DNA from: Bacillota bacterium
GTDB lineage: Bacteria > Bacillota > Clostridia > Lachnospirales > Lachnospiraceae
Length of the DNA: 64,000 bases
Direction: 5' to 3'
NCBI GenBank assembly: GCA_023391695.1
Contig: JAEWAK010000025.1
Coordinates: 1 to 64,000, forward strand
In this document: positions 17,539 to 25,806 of the stretch, piece after piece
Position numbering within the stretch: the first letter of the stretch is position 1
Layout of the letters: the number at the start of each line of letters is the position of its first letter
Translations under genes and position numbers: made by a program
Notes under the pieces: model-generated
Database searches by the model: none
What the model was told of the DNA's origin: nothing
What the model saw: the letters and a program-made list of their open reading frames with translations, nothing else

Positions 17539-18438
17539 TTACATATTGAGTAACACTATGTTTTGAGTCCTGACCCAAAGCAGCCTATTATTTTCAAATT
17601 TAACATCAAGCTCGCCTTTATCTCTTAACCACGATAAATATGACTTCACAGTACTTCCGACTAAAACATATTGCTGAAAATCCATCACTAACCCATAAGT
17701 ATCGAATATTTGTTTTAATATGGATTCAACACTGCTGGGGGTTTCACAGAATGACAAAATCAGCTCCGTATTTTCGTGAATCTTCTCCTCATTGATTTTG
17801 ACTAAGTCTGAGAGATCTGTTGTTGCGGATGTATGTGCCGGAACAAATAACTTTCCATTTAAATTCCTGATTTTTTCTAAAGTTGATAAATATGCTGCAA
17901 CATCGTATATAAACGAAAATCTATATTTCTCCAACGTTTTTTTACTACTTAAACAATCTGCCAAATAGAAAACATCATCTGGAGTACGAATTCCAATCAT
18001 ATCGAAAAAATGACCTGGTAAGTCTATGATTTCCATCCCTCGGGGCAGCTCAGTTTCTGAAATTTTCAAAACTCTGCTTTCTTTTGCCATCAAAAACTTA
18101 TGCCGTAAATCCTTGCAAGGAAAACCGCCGTAAAGAAATGACGGTTCTAAAATTGGGTTTTCTGTAAAAGCCACCTCAATTCCCTTTCCATAGATTTTAC
18201 ATCCAGTTTGTCCTTGCAAATAATTATTGCCTCCAATATGATCAGCATTCGAATGCGTATTAATAATCGCTTTCAGGTCCCATTCGTTCTGTTCCAGAAT
18301 TTTTTTTATTTTTCTTCCTGCATCCTTATCACTTCCACTATCGATCAAATATGCTTCATGGCCGACTAAATATAATCCTACTTTTGCGGGAGATTCAATA
18401 TAATAACTGTTTTTACCCACTTGTACTAATTCATACAT
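17539..18438 (-). CDS. MBL-fold metallo-hydrolase with altered metal motif
   Basis: 299 aa. A metallo-beta-lactamase fold occupies about residues 1-205, then comes a C-terminal helical/winged-helix-like segment. The usual HxHxDH motif reads H62-S-N64-A-D66-H67: the second histidine is Asn. The other ligands appear present: His143 (PGHFFDMIG), Asp161 (YLADCLS) and His202 (VPAHTSA). The loss of one ligand may shift metal use or leave a mononuclear site. The gene follows the radical SAM gene by 21 bp on the same strand and shares its terminator, so the two products probably act in one pathway. The substrate is unknown; the C-terminal domain might bind a partner or nucleic acid. Confidence 0.85.
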   Translation of the reverse strand: MYELVQVGKNSYYIESPAKVGLYLVGHEAYLIDSGSDKDAGRKIKKILEQNEWDLKAIINTHSNADHIGGNNYLQGQTGCKIYGKGIEVAFTENPILEPSFLYGGFPCKDLRHKFLMAKESRVLKISETELPRGMEIIDLPGHFFDMIGIRTPDDVFYLADCLSSKKTLEKYRFSFIYDVAAYLSTLEKIRNLNGKLFVPAHTSATTDLSDLVKINEEKIHENTELILSFCETPSSVESILKQIFDTYGLVMDFQQYVLVGSTVKSYLSWLRDKGELDVKFENNRLLWVRTQNIVLLNM

Positions 18439-18459
18439 ATCCTTTCCTCTCTTTTCTAA

Positions 18460-20001
18460 TTAATAATCCAGACGTTTCTTCAAAGTTTCAAGCGTGTTAT
18501 GTTCCAACTCTAATGGCATAGACCCCACATTATCATATACCGTACAGCAGTCACATACTTTGATATCCGTACCAGTTAAATTTTTCATTTTAACAGCGCA
18601 TAATGCTCTGCAATTCTCCTGCCTATCATAGTTTTTACTACCAACCCACGTGGTTATCAGTTCCTTTTCGCGTACATCATCTGCTATTTCTGCTCCAACG
18701 CATCTTCCTGGACATTCCTGTACAGTCCCCGGAAGTCTAATATACATTCCATTGTGCATCTGCTGACACTTTGCAGCGCCCGCATAGCCAGATATTCCTT
18801 CTTTTTGTAATTTGTCTAAATTGGTAATCCCCATCTGAATAGCTTTTTCATATATGTCAGAGTAAAAATCAACCAACCACTCTACATAGCGTTGTTCTCT
18901 CGTCATGCGATGCTCCAAATCATATCTATCAATAAGGTCCGTATTTGTGTTAAACTGGTCCAGAAGCCACTCTAATTCATCAGTACCCTTTCCGCTAACC
19001 ATTGTTGGAATTGTAATAACGGTAATATTTCTATGCATAGCCCATTCATACATAATTACAGTTTCATCGCTGACTTCCGGTGTCACCGGTGCTGCCACCA
19101 ATGCTAATCTTTTGCCTATTGCTGGATTATTAAAGCCATATTTCACAAGGAGCTGCAATGCCTTATCTCTCTTTTCGGTATAACTGATTACTCCACCATC
19201 TTTTCCACAACCAACCATCTTATCCTGTATTTCAGGAATAAAAGAATTTGCTCCTAATAAAATACTGACATTCTCATATTCAGACAACTTATGTACTAAA
19301 TCCTCGGCACTATTCACACCCACATATCCACATTTTTTAGCTATTTGGTCGTCTCCCAGCGCTGTTCCTTTTGTAAATATTCCGATTTTTATGTGCATGT
19401 CCCGTAGATCATCTAATATTTCAAAAAGATGTGAAATCTTAAATATCTCTCCTATCCCCAAAAATTTAATGGATTCCAGGCCAAACCTCTTAGCCTCAGA
19501 CAAAATTTCTTTCATTTCAGACCATTTTAATAATTTATGGCCTGCTAAAATTTTGCTTACATAAAAATCATCTTCCTGGTTGAAACAATGAGGGCAGCGT
19601 TGAGTGCAAGTTTCCCTATACATTGCTGCAAAAGCTCTTTTTAAAGCATCCATATCAACGTCACCATTGTTTTTCTGAAATTCTCCATTATCACATCGCT
19701 CTTTTAAGAAATTCATAGTTTCGATTGCTTCATCAGACGCAAGCTCGATATCAAGCGTTCTTAACCGTTTAATTCTATATTTTCCGTCAGACAGCTTCTC
19801 TAACTTATTCTGCAATCCATATTTTTCTAACTCTGAAATTTCTTCGGCTGATAATTCAACATTTATGATTCGTTTTTCATCATCATCAATAAATGACCAG
19901 CCATTTAAATCCACATGAAAATCTACTGGAAATTTTGAATATATATCTGGTACTTCTAATGCCAACAGTTTCTTTAAAATTTCATTGTCTTTTCCTATCA
20001 T
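18460..20001 (-). CDS. Radical SAM enzyme with Cys-rich SPASM-like C-terminus
   Basis: About 513 aa from the ATG at 20001 (AAAGGGGC upstream); the TTG at 20025 is less likely. The radical SAM motif is C132-T-Q-R-C136-P-H-C139, the CxxxCxxC that binds the 4Fe-4S cluster. An N-terminal extension of about 130 residues precedes it. The last 120 residues hold eight cysteines (CQQMH, CPGRC, CRALC, CDCC), consistent with one or two auxiliary clusters of a SPASM/Twitch domain. Such enzymes often modify peptides, but no small precursor peptide is obvious here. It is transcribed away from the HTH-cupin regulator and is followed by the MBL hydrolase. No close functional match comes to mind. Confidence 0.87.
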   Translation of the reverse strand: MIGKDNEILKKLLALEVPDIYSKFPVDFHVDLNGWSFIDDDEKRIINVELSAEEISELEKYGLQNKLEKLSDGKYRIKRLRTLDIELASDEAIETMNFLKERCDNGEFQKNNGDVDMDALKRAFAAMYRETCTQRCPHCFNQEDDFYVSKILAGHKLLKWSEMKEILSEAKRFGLESIKFLGIGEIFKISHLFEILDDLRDMHIKIGIFTKGTALGDDQIAKKCGYVGVNSAEDLVHKLSEYENVSILLGANSFIPEIQDKMVGCGKDGGVISYTEKRDKALQLLVKYGFNNPAIGKRLALVAAPVTPEVSDETVIMYEWAMHRNITVITIPTMVSGKGTDELEWLLDQFNTNTDLIDRYDLEHRMTREQRYVEWLVDFYSDIYEKAIQMGITNLDKLQKEGISGYAGAAKCQQMHNGMYIRLPGTVQECPGRCVGAEIADDVREKELITTWVGSKNYDRQENCRALCAVKMKNLTGTDIKVCDCCTVYDNVGSMPLELEHNTLETLKKRLDY

Positions 20002-20025
20002 ATTTCTTGCCCCTTTCTTATACAA

Positions 20026-20101
20026 TGTGATATTATATGGTAAATGGTTTCACATGATTTGAGCGTTATAACGCTCAAATCCACATTTCCAGTATATCAC
20101 A
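20026..20101. promoter_or_regulatory. Divergent control region with perfect 26-bp palindrome
   Basis: A perfect palindrome at 20056-20081 has half-site GATTTGAGCGTTA. A second, outer inverted repeat flanks it: TGTGATAT (20026-20033) and ATATCACA (20094-20101). The region separates the radical SAM gene (minus) from the HTH-cupin gene (plus). A TATAAT on the minus strand lies left of the palindrome (about 20032-20037), so the palindrome covers the -35 zone. It is the likely operator of the adjacent regulator, controlling both directions. Confidence 0.75.
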
Positions 20102-20148
20102 TTTTTTATATTATTCAATAGATTAAAAATATTACGGAGGCGGAAAAT

Positions 20149-20706
20149 TTGGAAAATTCAAATGCCATTGGGGATAATTTAAAAAAAATACGTAAGTCTC
20201 AAAAATTAAGCAGGGATAAAGTTGCTGAACTTACTGGTGTCAGCAAAGCAATGCTAGGACAAATCGAACGTGGTGAATCTAATCCTACAGTCCTTACACT
20301 ATGGAAAATTTCAACTGGATTAAAAAAATCATTTTCTTCCTTTATGCAAGAATCCGATTCAAAAAAGAACATTGAATATCGCTTATATCAAAATTCGAAA
20401 CCCATTATTGAGGAGGATGGATTAATGACTGCATACCCGCTTTTCTATTTTAATAATCAAACCGGTATTGAAGTATTTACCATTATTTTGCAGCCAGGAT
20501 GCGATCACTCTTCCGAACCCCATGATGACGGAACGGAAGAATATGTGCTTGTAACACAAGGTTCTATGGTAGTTACCGTTGATGATGATATCTATTCATT
20601 ACCATCGGGTGCGGCCATACATTTTCCTGCAAATCACAGGCACTCTTACAAAAATTCGGGTGACGATATTGCTATTTTTCAAAATATTATTCATTATTCT
20701 ATATGA
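20149..20706 (+). CDS. XRE-family HTH regulator with C-terminal cupin
   Basis: 185 aa starting at TTG; GGAGG lies about 9 nt upstream and no ATG fits. An XRE-type helix-turn-helix spans about residues 8-62 (LKKIRKSQKLSRDKVAELTG, SKAMLGQIERGESNPT). A cupin_2 barrel follows at about 105-182 (PGCDHSSEPHDDGTEEYVLV, HFPANHRHSYKN), with His residues that could bind a metal or small ligand. Such regulators usually sense a metabolite of the pathway they control. It is divergent from the radical SAM-MBL operon and faces a perfect palindrome, which it probably binds. Confidence 0.88.
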   Translation: MENSNAIGDNLKKIRKSQKLSRDKVAELTGVSKAMLGQIERGESNPTVLTLWKISTGLKKSFSSFMQESDSKKNIEYRLYQNSKPIIEEDGLMTAYPLFYFNNQTGIEVFTIILQPGCDHSSEPHDDGTEEYVLVTQGSMVVTVDDDIYSLPSGAAIHFPANHRHSYKNSGDDIAIFQNIIHYSI

Positions 20707-20707
20707 T

Positions 20708-21035
20708 TTACAGCAACACATTTTCCGCGATTTTTTGCATATCGAGCAGGAAGCGGTGATCTATCGCCTGATATTGAAATCTTGTCCTAAACCATCTGCT
20801 AACTTCATCAAGCCGGCAGATCCATTCACCAGGATAGACCATAGCTGATTCCACCAAGTCTTTTATAAGAGGTTCTAAAATTAGCATAAGAGCAAAGTAC
20901 GGTAAAATAAAAAAGACCGGAGCAACCACTTACGCGAATGCTCCGTTCTTGCATCAAACTTCTTATAAATTGCCGGTAAATCCGGCATCGTGGATACTCC
21001 ACAATTTGTTTTATTTCCAATTGATATTCTGGCAT
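20708..21035 (-). pseudogene. Frameshifted element gene (replication/helicase-loader type)
   Basis: Two overlapping frames give one broken protein. The first, with an ATG at 21035, reads MPEYQLEIKQIVEYPRCRIY and continues to NFRTSYKRLGGISY. The second picks up at PGEWICRLDEVSRWFRTRFQ and stops at 20708. The whole matches the N-terminal part of a protein I know from clostridial conjugative elements, normally about 250-300 aa, whose exact role (replication or DNA binding) is uncertain. There is a frameshift near 20905, and the remaining two thirds are missing, cut off at the 3' end of the HTH-cupin gene. GGGAGGGTTAATATG marks its old start. Confidence 0.7.
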
Positions 21036-21070
21036 ATTAACCCTCCCTTAAAAATGTACTCCTTACAATA

Positions 21071-21114
21071 AAAAATGCCATTGCAAGGCTTGTCCACCTT
21101 GTAAATGGCATTTT
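21071..21114 (-). terminator. Terminator of the collagen-like gene
   Basis: Minus-strand arms AAAATGCCATTTACAAGG and CCTTGCAATGGCATTTT with an 8-nt loop, followed by TTATTG. It lies about 55 bp after the collagen-like gene's stop codon. Confidence 0.85.
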
Positions 21115-21166
21115 CCTGTGATTATGGAGTCCAATTAATTATTTTTAATATTATTAAACCCTTTAT

Positions 21167-21508
21167 TTATGCGGGTTTGCGAGAGTGTGTATAAACGGAT
21201 GCGCCCGTGGCTCCGGCCGGGCCTTGCTGACCCGGAGGACCTGCAGGGCCTGCCGGTCCCCTTGGACCAATCGGACCAATTAAGCCTTGTGGGCCTTGCG
21301 GGCCTTGCGGACCGGGCGGTCCGGGCGGGCCAGGAGGTCCCGGCCGATAGGGCGGATCCGGTGGGCATGGCGGCCTGGGTGGATCCGGCGGGCAAGATCT
21401 TCCCTGGTTCCACGAATTACCCACGCTTGCAGCTGTAACTATAGATTTATCTTCGTTAGAATTATCAATTGAGGATTTCGAATTCGATGAATTATAATCA
21501 GCGTTCAT
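21167..21508 (-). CDS. Short collagen-like protein
   Basis: 113 aa. An Asn/Ser-rich N-terminal tail (about 1-40) is followed by a Pro-rich stretch (PPDPPRPPCPPDPPYRPG) and then about 16 Gly-X-Y triplets (GPPGPPGPPGPQGPQGPQG, GPAGPAGPPGQQG), and it ends within 10 residues of the repeat. Such repeats can form a collagen triple helix. In Firmicutes they occur on spore surfaces and filaments. There is no signal peptide, sortase motif or C-terminal trimerisation domain, so it is short for its kind. AAAGGAG lies 7 nt before the ATG. The repeat is far richer in GC than the flanks. Confidence 0.8.
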   Translation of the reverse strand: MNADYNSSNSKSSIDNSNEDKSIVTAASVGNSWNQGRSCPPDPPRPPCPPDPPYRPGPPGPPGPPGPQGPQGPQGLIGPIGPRGPAGPAGPPGQQGPAGATGASVYTHSRKPA

Positions 21509-21660
21509 GCAAAAACTCCTTTCTGTTTAGATCAGGATTTATAATCCTTACACAATAATAATATGGTCTTCACAAAAAAAGGTGCAACATAATTCATCAT
21601 TATTCAATGTTATTTAACATTTCATGTTTTTTGGGTTTAATAAAATGAAATGTAATGTAA

Positions 21661-23433
21661 TTATACTAAAGTGTATTCACGAAGAAACTCTTCCAATTTT
21701 CCTGCCTGGACAATAAATTCTTCACTCATGGCGGAACTTTCCTGTGATGCTGCCGAATTTGTTTCAACAATTGTTGTAATCTGCTGCAGGTATGCCATGG
21801 ATTCCTTTAATTGTTTTGCTTCCGCTTTGGAATTACCGGACATACGTTCCATAACCTGATTGGTTTTCATGGATTCGCTTACGATTGTCTGGAATTTATC
21901 CGCCGTTTCATTTGCAACGGCAACCCCTTCCTTAATTGCATTTATTGTACTGTTTATTAATTCTGCACTGGACATAACTGCCTGCCTGCATTCTCCTGCC
22001 AATTTACCGATCTCAGTTGCCACGACTCCAAAGCCCTTTCCCGCATTGCCTGCCCTGGCTGCTTCAATGGAGGCATTGAGGGACAGCAGATTGGTCTGGT
22101 CTGCAATTGCTTCTATTACACCGATTACTTTTGATATTTTTCCGGAATGTTCGGCAATTGCTTCCATTGCATGAACCAGAGAAATCATCTGGCTGTTACC
22201 TGACTGTGCTGCGGTAACCGTATTCTGGGATAATTCCTGGATACTGACAGCATTGCCTACATTCTTGTCAGCCATAATTACAATTTCATTAATCTGTTCT
22301 GCCAGCCGGTTAATGGCACTCATCTGATCCGAACCGCCATCTGCAACTGTCTTTGCAGTTTGCGCTATCTGGTCTGCTCCTGCGGTAATCTGCCCGGCGG
22401 CTTCATATATTATCTTCATCATATCCCGGAGGGATACTACCGTATTATCCAAAGAAGCCTGTATCGGTTTGAAATCCCCTTCATAATCTATGGAAACCCG
22501 GACAGTCATATCCTTTTCTTCCAGCCGTTTGACCGTATCGGTAATGTTAGTAATATAACCTTGTAATTTCCCTACTGTTTCCATAACCGCTTCGCAAAGT
22601 ATTCCCATTTCATCTTCCGAGGCTATGGATATATTAATTCCCAGATTGCCTTTTGATATCTCAACCATGGCTGCCTTTAATTTTGTAATAGGCTCCGTAA
22701 TACTCTTTTCTGTTAACTTTAATATGTAAATACAGCTTCCGGCTCCGACTAAAATCAGGAAAATAAAAATAAATATACCCTCATTTACTTTCTGATCGGC
22801 CTGTTTCATATAATTTTGTCCATATACTACAAAATCACTTTCAATATCGCTAAGTTCCGTTACAATGTGATCTAAAATAGGTACATAATCATTTTTATAA
22901 ATACTGTATAGCTTTTCCTGGTCAAATGCTTTGGCACTTTCCAGTATCTGGCTGCGGTACCGGTTTCCTTTTTCAAATTCCAGTTTTAAATTATTCACGG
23001 TCTCAATATTGCCGTCTTTCAGCAAATTCATGGCATTGGATAGTTCATTCACACATTGCTCTAACTTTCCGTATTCTTCCTCGGAAGCTTCTATGTATTT
23101 CTTGCATAAATCTCCTTTCTTCGTCATATAGGCACGGAATATGTTGTTTTCAATATTTTTCATGGCGACCTGCGCCCTTAGTACATTTTCCTCAATGGTA
23201 TAGGGCCCGTCATAAAACCGGTTGAGTTTATCATCTATGGTTTTCATGTTAATAATGCCAATTGTTACAATAATAAGGGCTATAAACCCTGTATAGAGAA
23301 AAGTAAGATTTAATCTCCTGTCGATGGATAAATTCAAAAACTTGTCCCTGTAATATTTTATCCCATTTCGTTTTAAGGCACCTTTTCCAAATAATTTTTT
23401 TTCATTTTTACTTTTTTTAACACGCTTTTTCAT
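21661..23433 (-). CDS. Methyl-accepting chemotaxis protein
   Basis: 590 aa. A basic, Lys-rich cytoplasmic start is followed by membrane helix 1 (about 44-64), a four-helix-bundle-type periplasmic sensor (65-218), membrane helix 2 (about 220-240), HAMP (about 240-295) and a long signalling domain. The hairpin tip EAIADQTNLLSLNASIEAAR is the conserved CheA/CheW-binding region, and GNAGKGFGVVATEIGKLAGE follows it. It should relay an extracellular signal to the flagellar motor. No other chemotaxis gene is nearby. The stimulus is unknown. Confidence 0.95.
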   Translation of the reverse strand: MKKRVKKSKNEKKLFGKGALKRNGIKYYRDKFLNLSIDRRLNLTFLYTGFIALIIVTIGIINMKTIDDKLNRFYDGPYTIEENVLRAQVAMKNIENNIFRAYMTKKGDLCKKYIEASEEEYGKLEQCVNELSNAMNLLKDGNIETVNNLKLEFEKGNRYRSQILESAKAFDQEKLYSIYKNDYVPILDHIVTELSDIESDFVVYGQNYMKQADQKVNEGIFIFIFLILVGAGSCIYILKLTEKSITEPITKLKAAMVEISKGNLGINISIASEDEMGILCEAVMETVGKLQGYITNITDTVKRLEEKDMTVRVSIDYEGDFKPIQASLDNTVVSLRDMMKIIYEAAGQITAGADQIAQTAKTVADGGSDQMSAINRLAEQINEIVIMADKNVGNAVSIQELSQNTVTAAQSGNSQMISLVHAMEAIAEHSGKISKVIGVIEAIADQTNLLSLNASIEAARAGNAGKGFGVVATEIGKLAGECRQAVMSSAELINSTINAIKEGVAVANETADKFQTIVSESMKTNQVMERMSGNSKAEAKQLKESMAYLQQITTIVETNSAASQESSAMSEEFIVQAGKLEEFLREYTLV

Positions 23434-23877
23434 AAGCCGCCCCCAACTTTCTTATCTGTTTGTTTTCTTCTTTATTATGCCTTCAGATTATCAATTTTAC
23501 GTAAAGCAAGTGTTTATTGATTGTTAATCTTATGTAAAGAAACAGGAATAATTACCCATGACAGATAAAACTCAAGAGAATGCACAGGGTTCCTGATATG
23601 TTAAATTTATTTAAAGTAAAGGTATTTGCTTATTATTTAAGTAATTTTATCTTTGTAAAAAAAGTGTAAATTATGTCATATTTTAAATAACACACAACAA
23701 ATAAGTCGTTTTTTGTATTTTTCTCTTTTAAATTTCATTCTTTCTGTTATCATATTGGGTAATTTTGTTATTTGGGTTTTAAAAGTCCGCTTACAGTATA
23801 TTTTATGAAATAAAAATCAGGGACATGACTGGATTAACCGTTCCAATCTGTCCCTGGTTTTTATTTGTTCCTATTGA
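23434..23877. other. Intergenic region upstream of the chemotaxis receptor
   Basis: Contains the receptor promoter region and, at its right end, the terminator of the metal-handling operon (23812-23857). I found no clear sigma-28 promoter and no gene. Confidence 0.5.
23812..23857 (-). terminator. Terminator of the metal-handling operon
   Basis: Minus-strand arms CAGGGACA and TGTCCCTG, extended by partial inner pairing, followed by ATTTTTATTT. It lies about 20 bp after the stop of the fusion gene. Confidence 0.8.
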
Positions 23878-25194
23878 TTATTCCACTACAGTAATCGAAC
23901 TGCGGATCATTCCCATCCAGCAGCTGTAACCATATTTTCCTGTCTTTGCCGGTGTAAATTCAATTACATTATCGCCTTCATTCAATTTAACCTTCAGGTT
24001 ATATTCCGGTATGATCAGTTCATTGTTGCAACCGTTGATCACTCCCTTACCCGCTTTAATAGTCCATTTAACCGGAATTCCTGCCTTCACGGTGATTGCC
24101 GGGTATTTTCCGTAATCCAGGGTGGTTCTCACCTCCTGATAATCTCCGTTTATTTCTGCTGCATTCGTGCCTGTTTCCGTCCCTGCCTGTATCTGGGGAA
24201 CGCTGATTCCGGACAGTGCCAGGCCGTTATTTAACATACCAAAGCCTAATACAACGACAAGCACGGCACAGACAGCCATCATTTTTTCCGTGAATTTTTT
24301 ATTTAATTTACTGCTTACTGTTCCCAGGATATACATCAGGGGTACCGTTCCCAGACTGAATAAAAACATGGACAGTGCGCCTCCGAAAAAACTTCCGGTG
24401 GAAAGGGCATATAACTGCATACTTTGTAGGGGGCCGCAGGGCATTAAGCCATTTAATAATCCGATATAAAAAGAAGAATGTTTTTTGTATTTTTCATTAC
24501 TTATCTTTTTTCCGATAAACTTTGGCATTTTTATATTGAATCGGCGGAGCCATGGAAATATATTAAGCATATTTAAGCCCATGATTATCATAAATACACC
24601 TGCAAATACTGCAACTGCACCCCGAAATCCGCCTCCGAAGCTGACAGCCGAACCTAATAACCCAACAATGCCGCCGATAACCGTATAGGATGTTACCCTG
24701 CCAAGATTATATAAAAGATTGGGAAGTAATACGGAATGTCCCTCTTTTACTGAGTTTACGCTTTGTGCCAGATTTATGCCGCCGCACATAGCTACACAAT
24801 GGAGAGAAGTGAGAAGCCCAATTACAAACAGCATTCCGTATCCCATATTATTTTGTATCTGGGGGAAAAAATTTGTAAAATTCAGTAATCCAAAATGCTT
24901 TAAAATGATATAACCGCCAAACAGCATGATTAAAATATAAAGTGCCTGTGAATTTATTTCCGTTTTTGTTTCAAGAAGGTGATCCACCACTTTATAATCC
25001 AGACGGTTAATTGCTGATTTTAAAGCATTAAGCTTAACAACATCCTCATCATACGTGACAGTAACTTCACCTTTACCGAAACTTGCCTTGGCACTTATTA
25101 CGCCTTTCATGCCGGATAACGTATTTTCAATTGTCAGTTCGCAATGTGCGCAGCTCATACCGGAAACTGATAATTTCTTTTTTACCTGCTTCAT
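23878..25194 (-). CDS. HMA - SafE-type membrane - cupredoxin fusion protein
   Basis: 438 aa with three parts. Residues 1-70 are a heavy-metal-associated domain with GMSCAHC (Cys15, Cys18). Residues about 80-310 are a six-helix sulfite-exporter/UreH-like (DsbD-superfamily) membrane domain (LTSLHCVAMCGGINLAQS, GLLNGLMPCGPLQSM). Residues about 340-438 are a cupredoxin-like domain with Cys and Met ligands (NGCNNELIIPEY, YSCWMGM). The layout suggests handling of copper or silver at the membrane. The ATG overlaps the stop of the DUF2318 gene (TAATG), so translation is coupled. It is the last gene of a three-gene operon. Direction of transport and metal are inferred. Confidence 0.85.
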   Translation of the reverse strand: MKQVKKKLSVSGMSCAHCELTIENTLSGMKGVISAKASFGKGEVTVTYDEDVVKLNALKSAINRLDYKVVDHLLETKTEINSQALYILIMLFGGYIILKHFGLLNFTNFFPQIQNNMGYGMLFVIGLLTSLHCVAMCGGINLAQSVNSVKEGHSVLLPNLLYNLGRVTSYTVIGGIVGLLGSAVSFGGGFRGAVAVFAGVFMIIMGLNMLNIFPWLRRFNIKMPKFIGKKISNEKYKKHSSFYIGLLNGLMPCGPLQSMQLYALSTGSFFGGALSMFLFSLGTVPLMYILGTVSSKLNKKFTEKMMAVCAVLVVVLGFGMLNNGLALSGISVPQIQAGTETGTNAAEINGDYQEVRTTLDYGKYPAITVKAGIPVKWTIKAGKGVINGCNNELIIPEYNLKVKLNEGDNVIEFTPAKTGKYGYSCWMGMIRSSITVVE

Positions 25195-25760
25195 TAAAAC
25201 TTCTTCCAGTTCGTAAACCGGTCGGCATTGTCTTCAAAGATTTTAGCCGGAATCACGATTTCGGTATCGCTGACCGTTTTTTCATCCGCTGTGATCGGAA
25301 CAGGATTACAACCGCCGCGCTCCTGTTCAATCATGTCAAGACTGAATAGATTACCGCAGTTCTGACATTGGAAGGAATCACCCTGCTGTTCGAAAAAAGC
25401 CTTGGGGCTGCCATTGCATACCTGGCAGGTATTAAGTGCCGTACGGATTGTTCCGTCACTGGCTTTAACGGCAAATAACCCAATCGTAGTTCCATTGGAA
25501 TCGTATTCATAAAATGTAGCATTTTCCGTAATATCTGCAATATTAATAACCACATCTCCGTTCTCATTTAAAACTGCTTCTTTTGCAGTGGTATCTTCCG
25601 ATGCGGAATTGGAAGAATCCTTACCGTTATTGGGGGTGGAATTACCTTTTGGTGCAAATAATACAATCGATGCTGCTATTGCTGCCACAGCAACTGCACC
25701 AATCATAAACGGATTTACTTTTTGATTCGCCGGTTTTTTTGTTTTTTTGTTATTAGCCAT
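25194..25760 (-). CDS. DUF2318 Cys-rich membrane-anchored protein
   Basis: 188 aa with one N-terminal membrane helix (about 19-36) and an extracytoplasmic domain. It carries paired Cys motifs, CQVCNG near 113 and CQNCG near 133, followed by a further Cys in GGCNPVP. This is the DUF2318 pattern, thought to bind a metal or Fe-S centre. It is coupled to the HMA-SafE-cupredoxin gene by a TAATG overlap and follows a Cys-rich exported protein gene. It probably passes metal or electrons to the fusion protein. Confidence 0.82.
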   Translation of the reverse strand: MANNKKTKKPANQKVNPFMIGAVAVAAIAASIVLFAPKGNSTPNNGKDSSNSASEDTTAKEAVLNENGDVVINIADITENATFYEYDSNGTTIGLFAVKASDGTIRTALNTCQVCNGSPKAFFEQQGDSFQCQNCGNLFSLDMIEQERGGCNPVPITADEKTVSDTEIVIPAKIFEDNADRFTNWKKF

Positions 25761-25806
25761 AATTTAGATTCCTCTCTCTTGATATAGGATGAGTATTAAT
25801 TATTAA

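Larger units (their letters stand above)
10686..21035. mobile_element. Decayed integrative/conjugative element with intact cargo
   Basis: Fragments of several element-type genes lie in this span: recD2-like helicase, a Gly-rich secreted protein, a toxin-antitoxin pair, a membrane-anchored Lys/Glu/Pro-rich protein, a large serine recombinase and a frameshifted element gene at the right end. Nearly all are truncated, frameshifted or internally deleted, while the phosphoesterase and the radical SAM module between them are intact. I see no conjugation ATPase, relaxase or clear att sites, so the limits are approximate and the span could be two remnants rather than one. Confidence 0.5.

Noticed and set aside
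21135..21413. Arg/Pro-rich frame overlapping the collagen-like gene
   Set aside because: It is the collagen repeat read in another frame; the Gly-X-Y frame has the ribosome site and makes biological sense.
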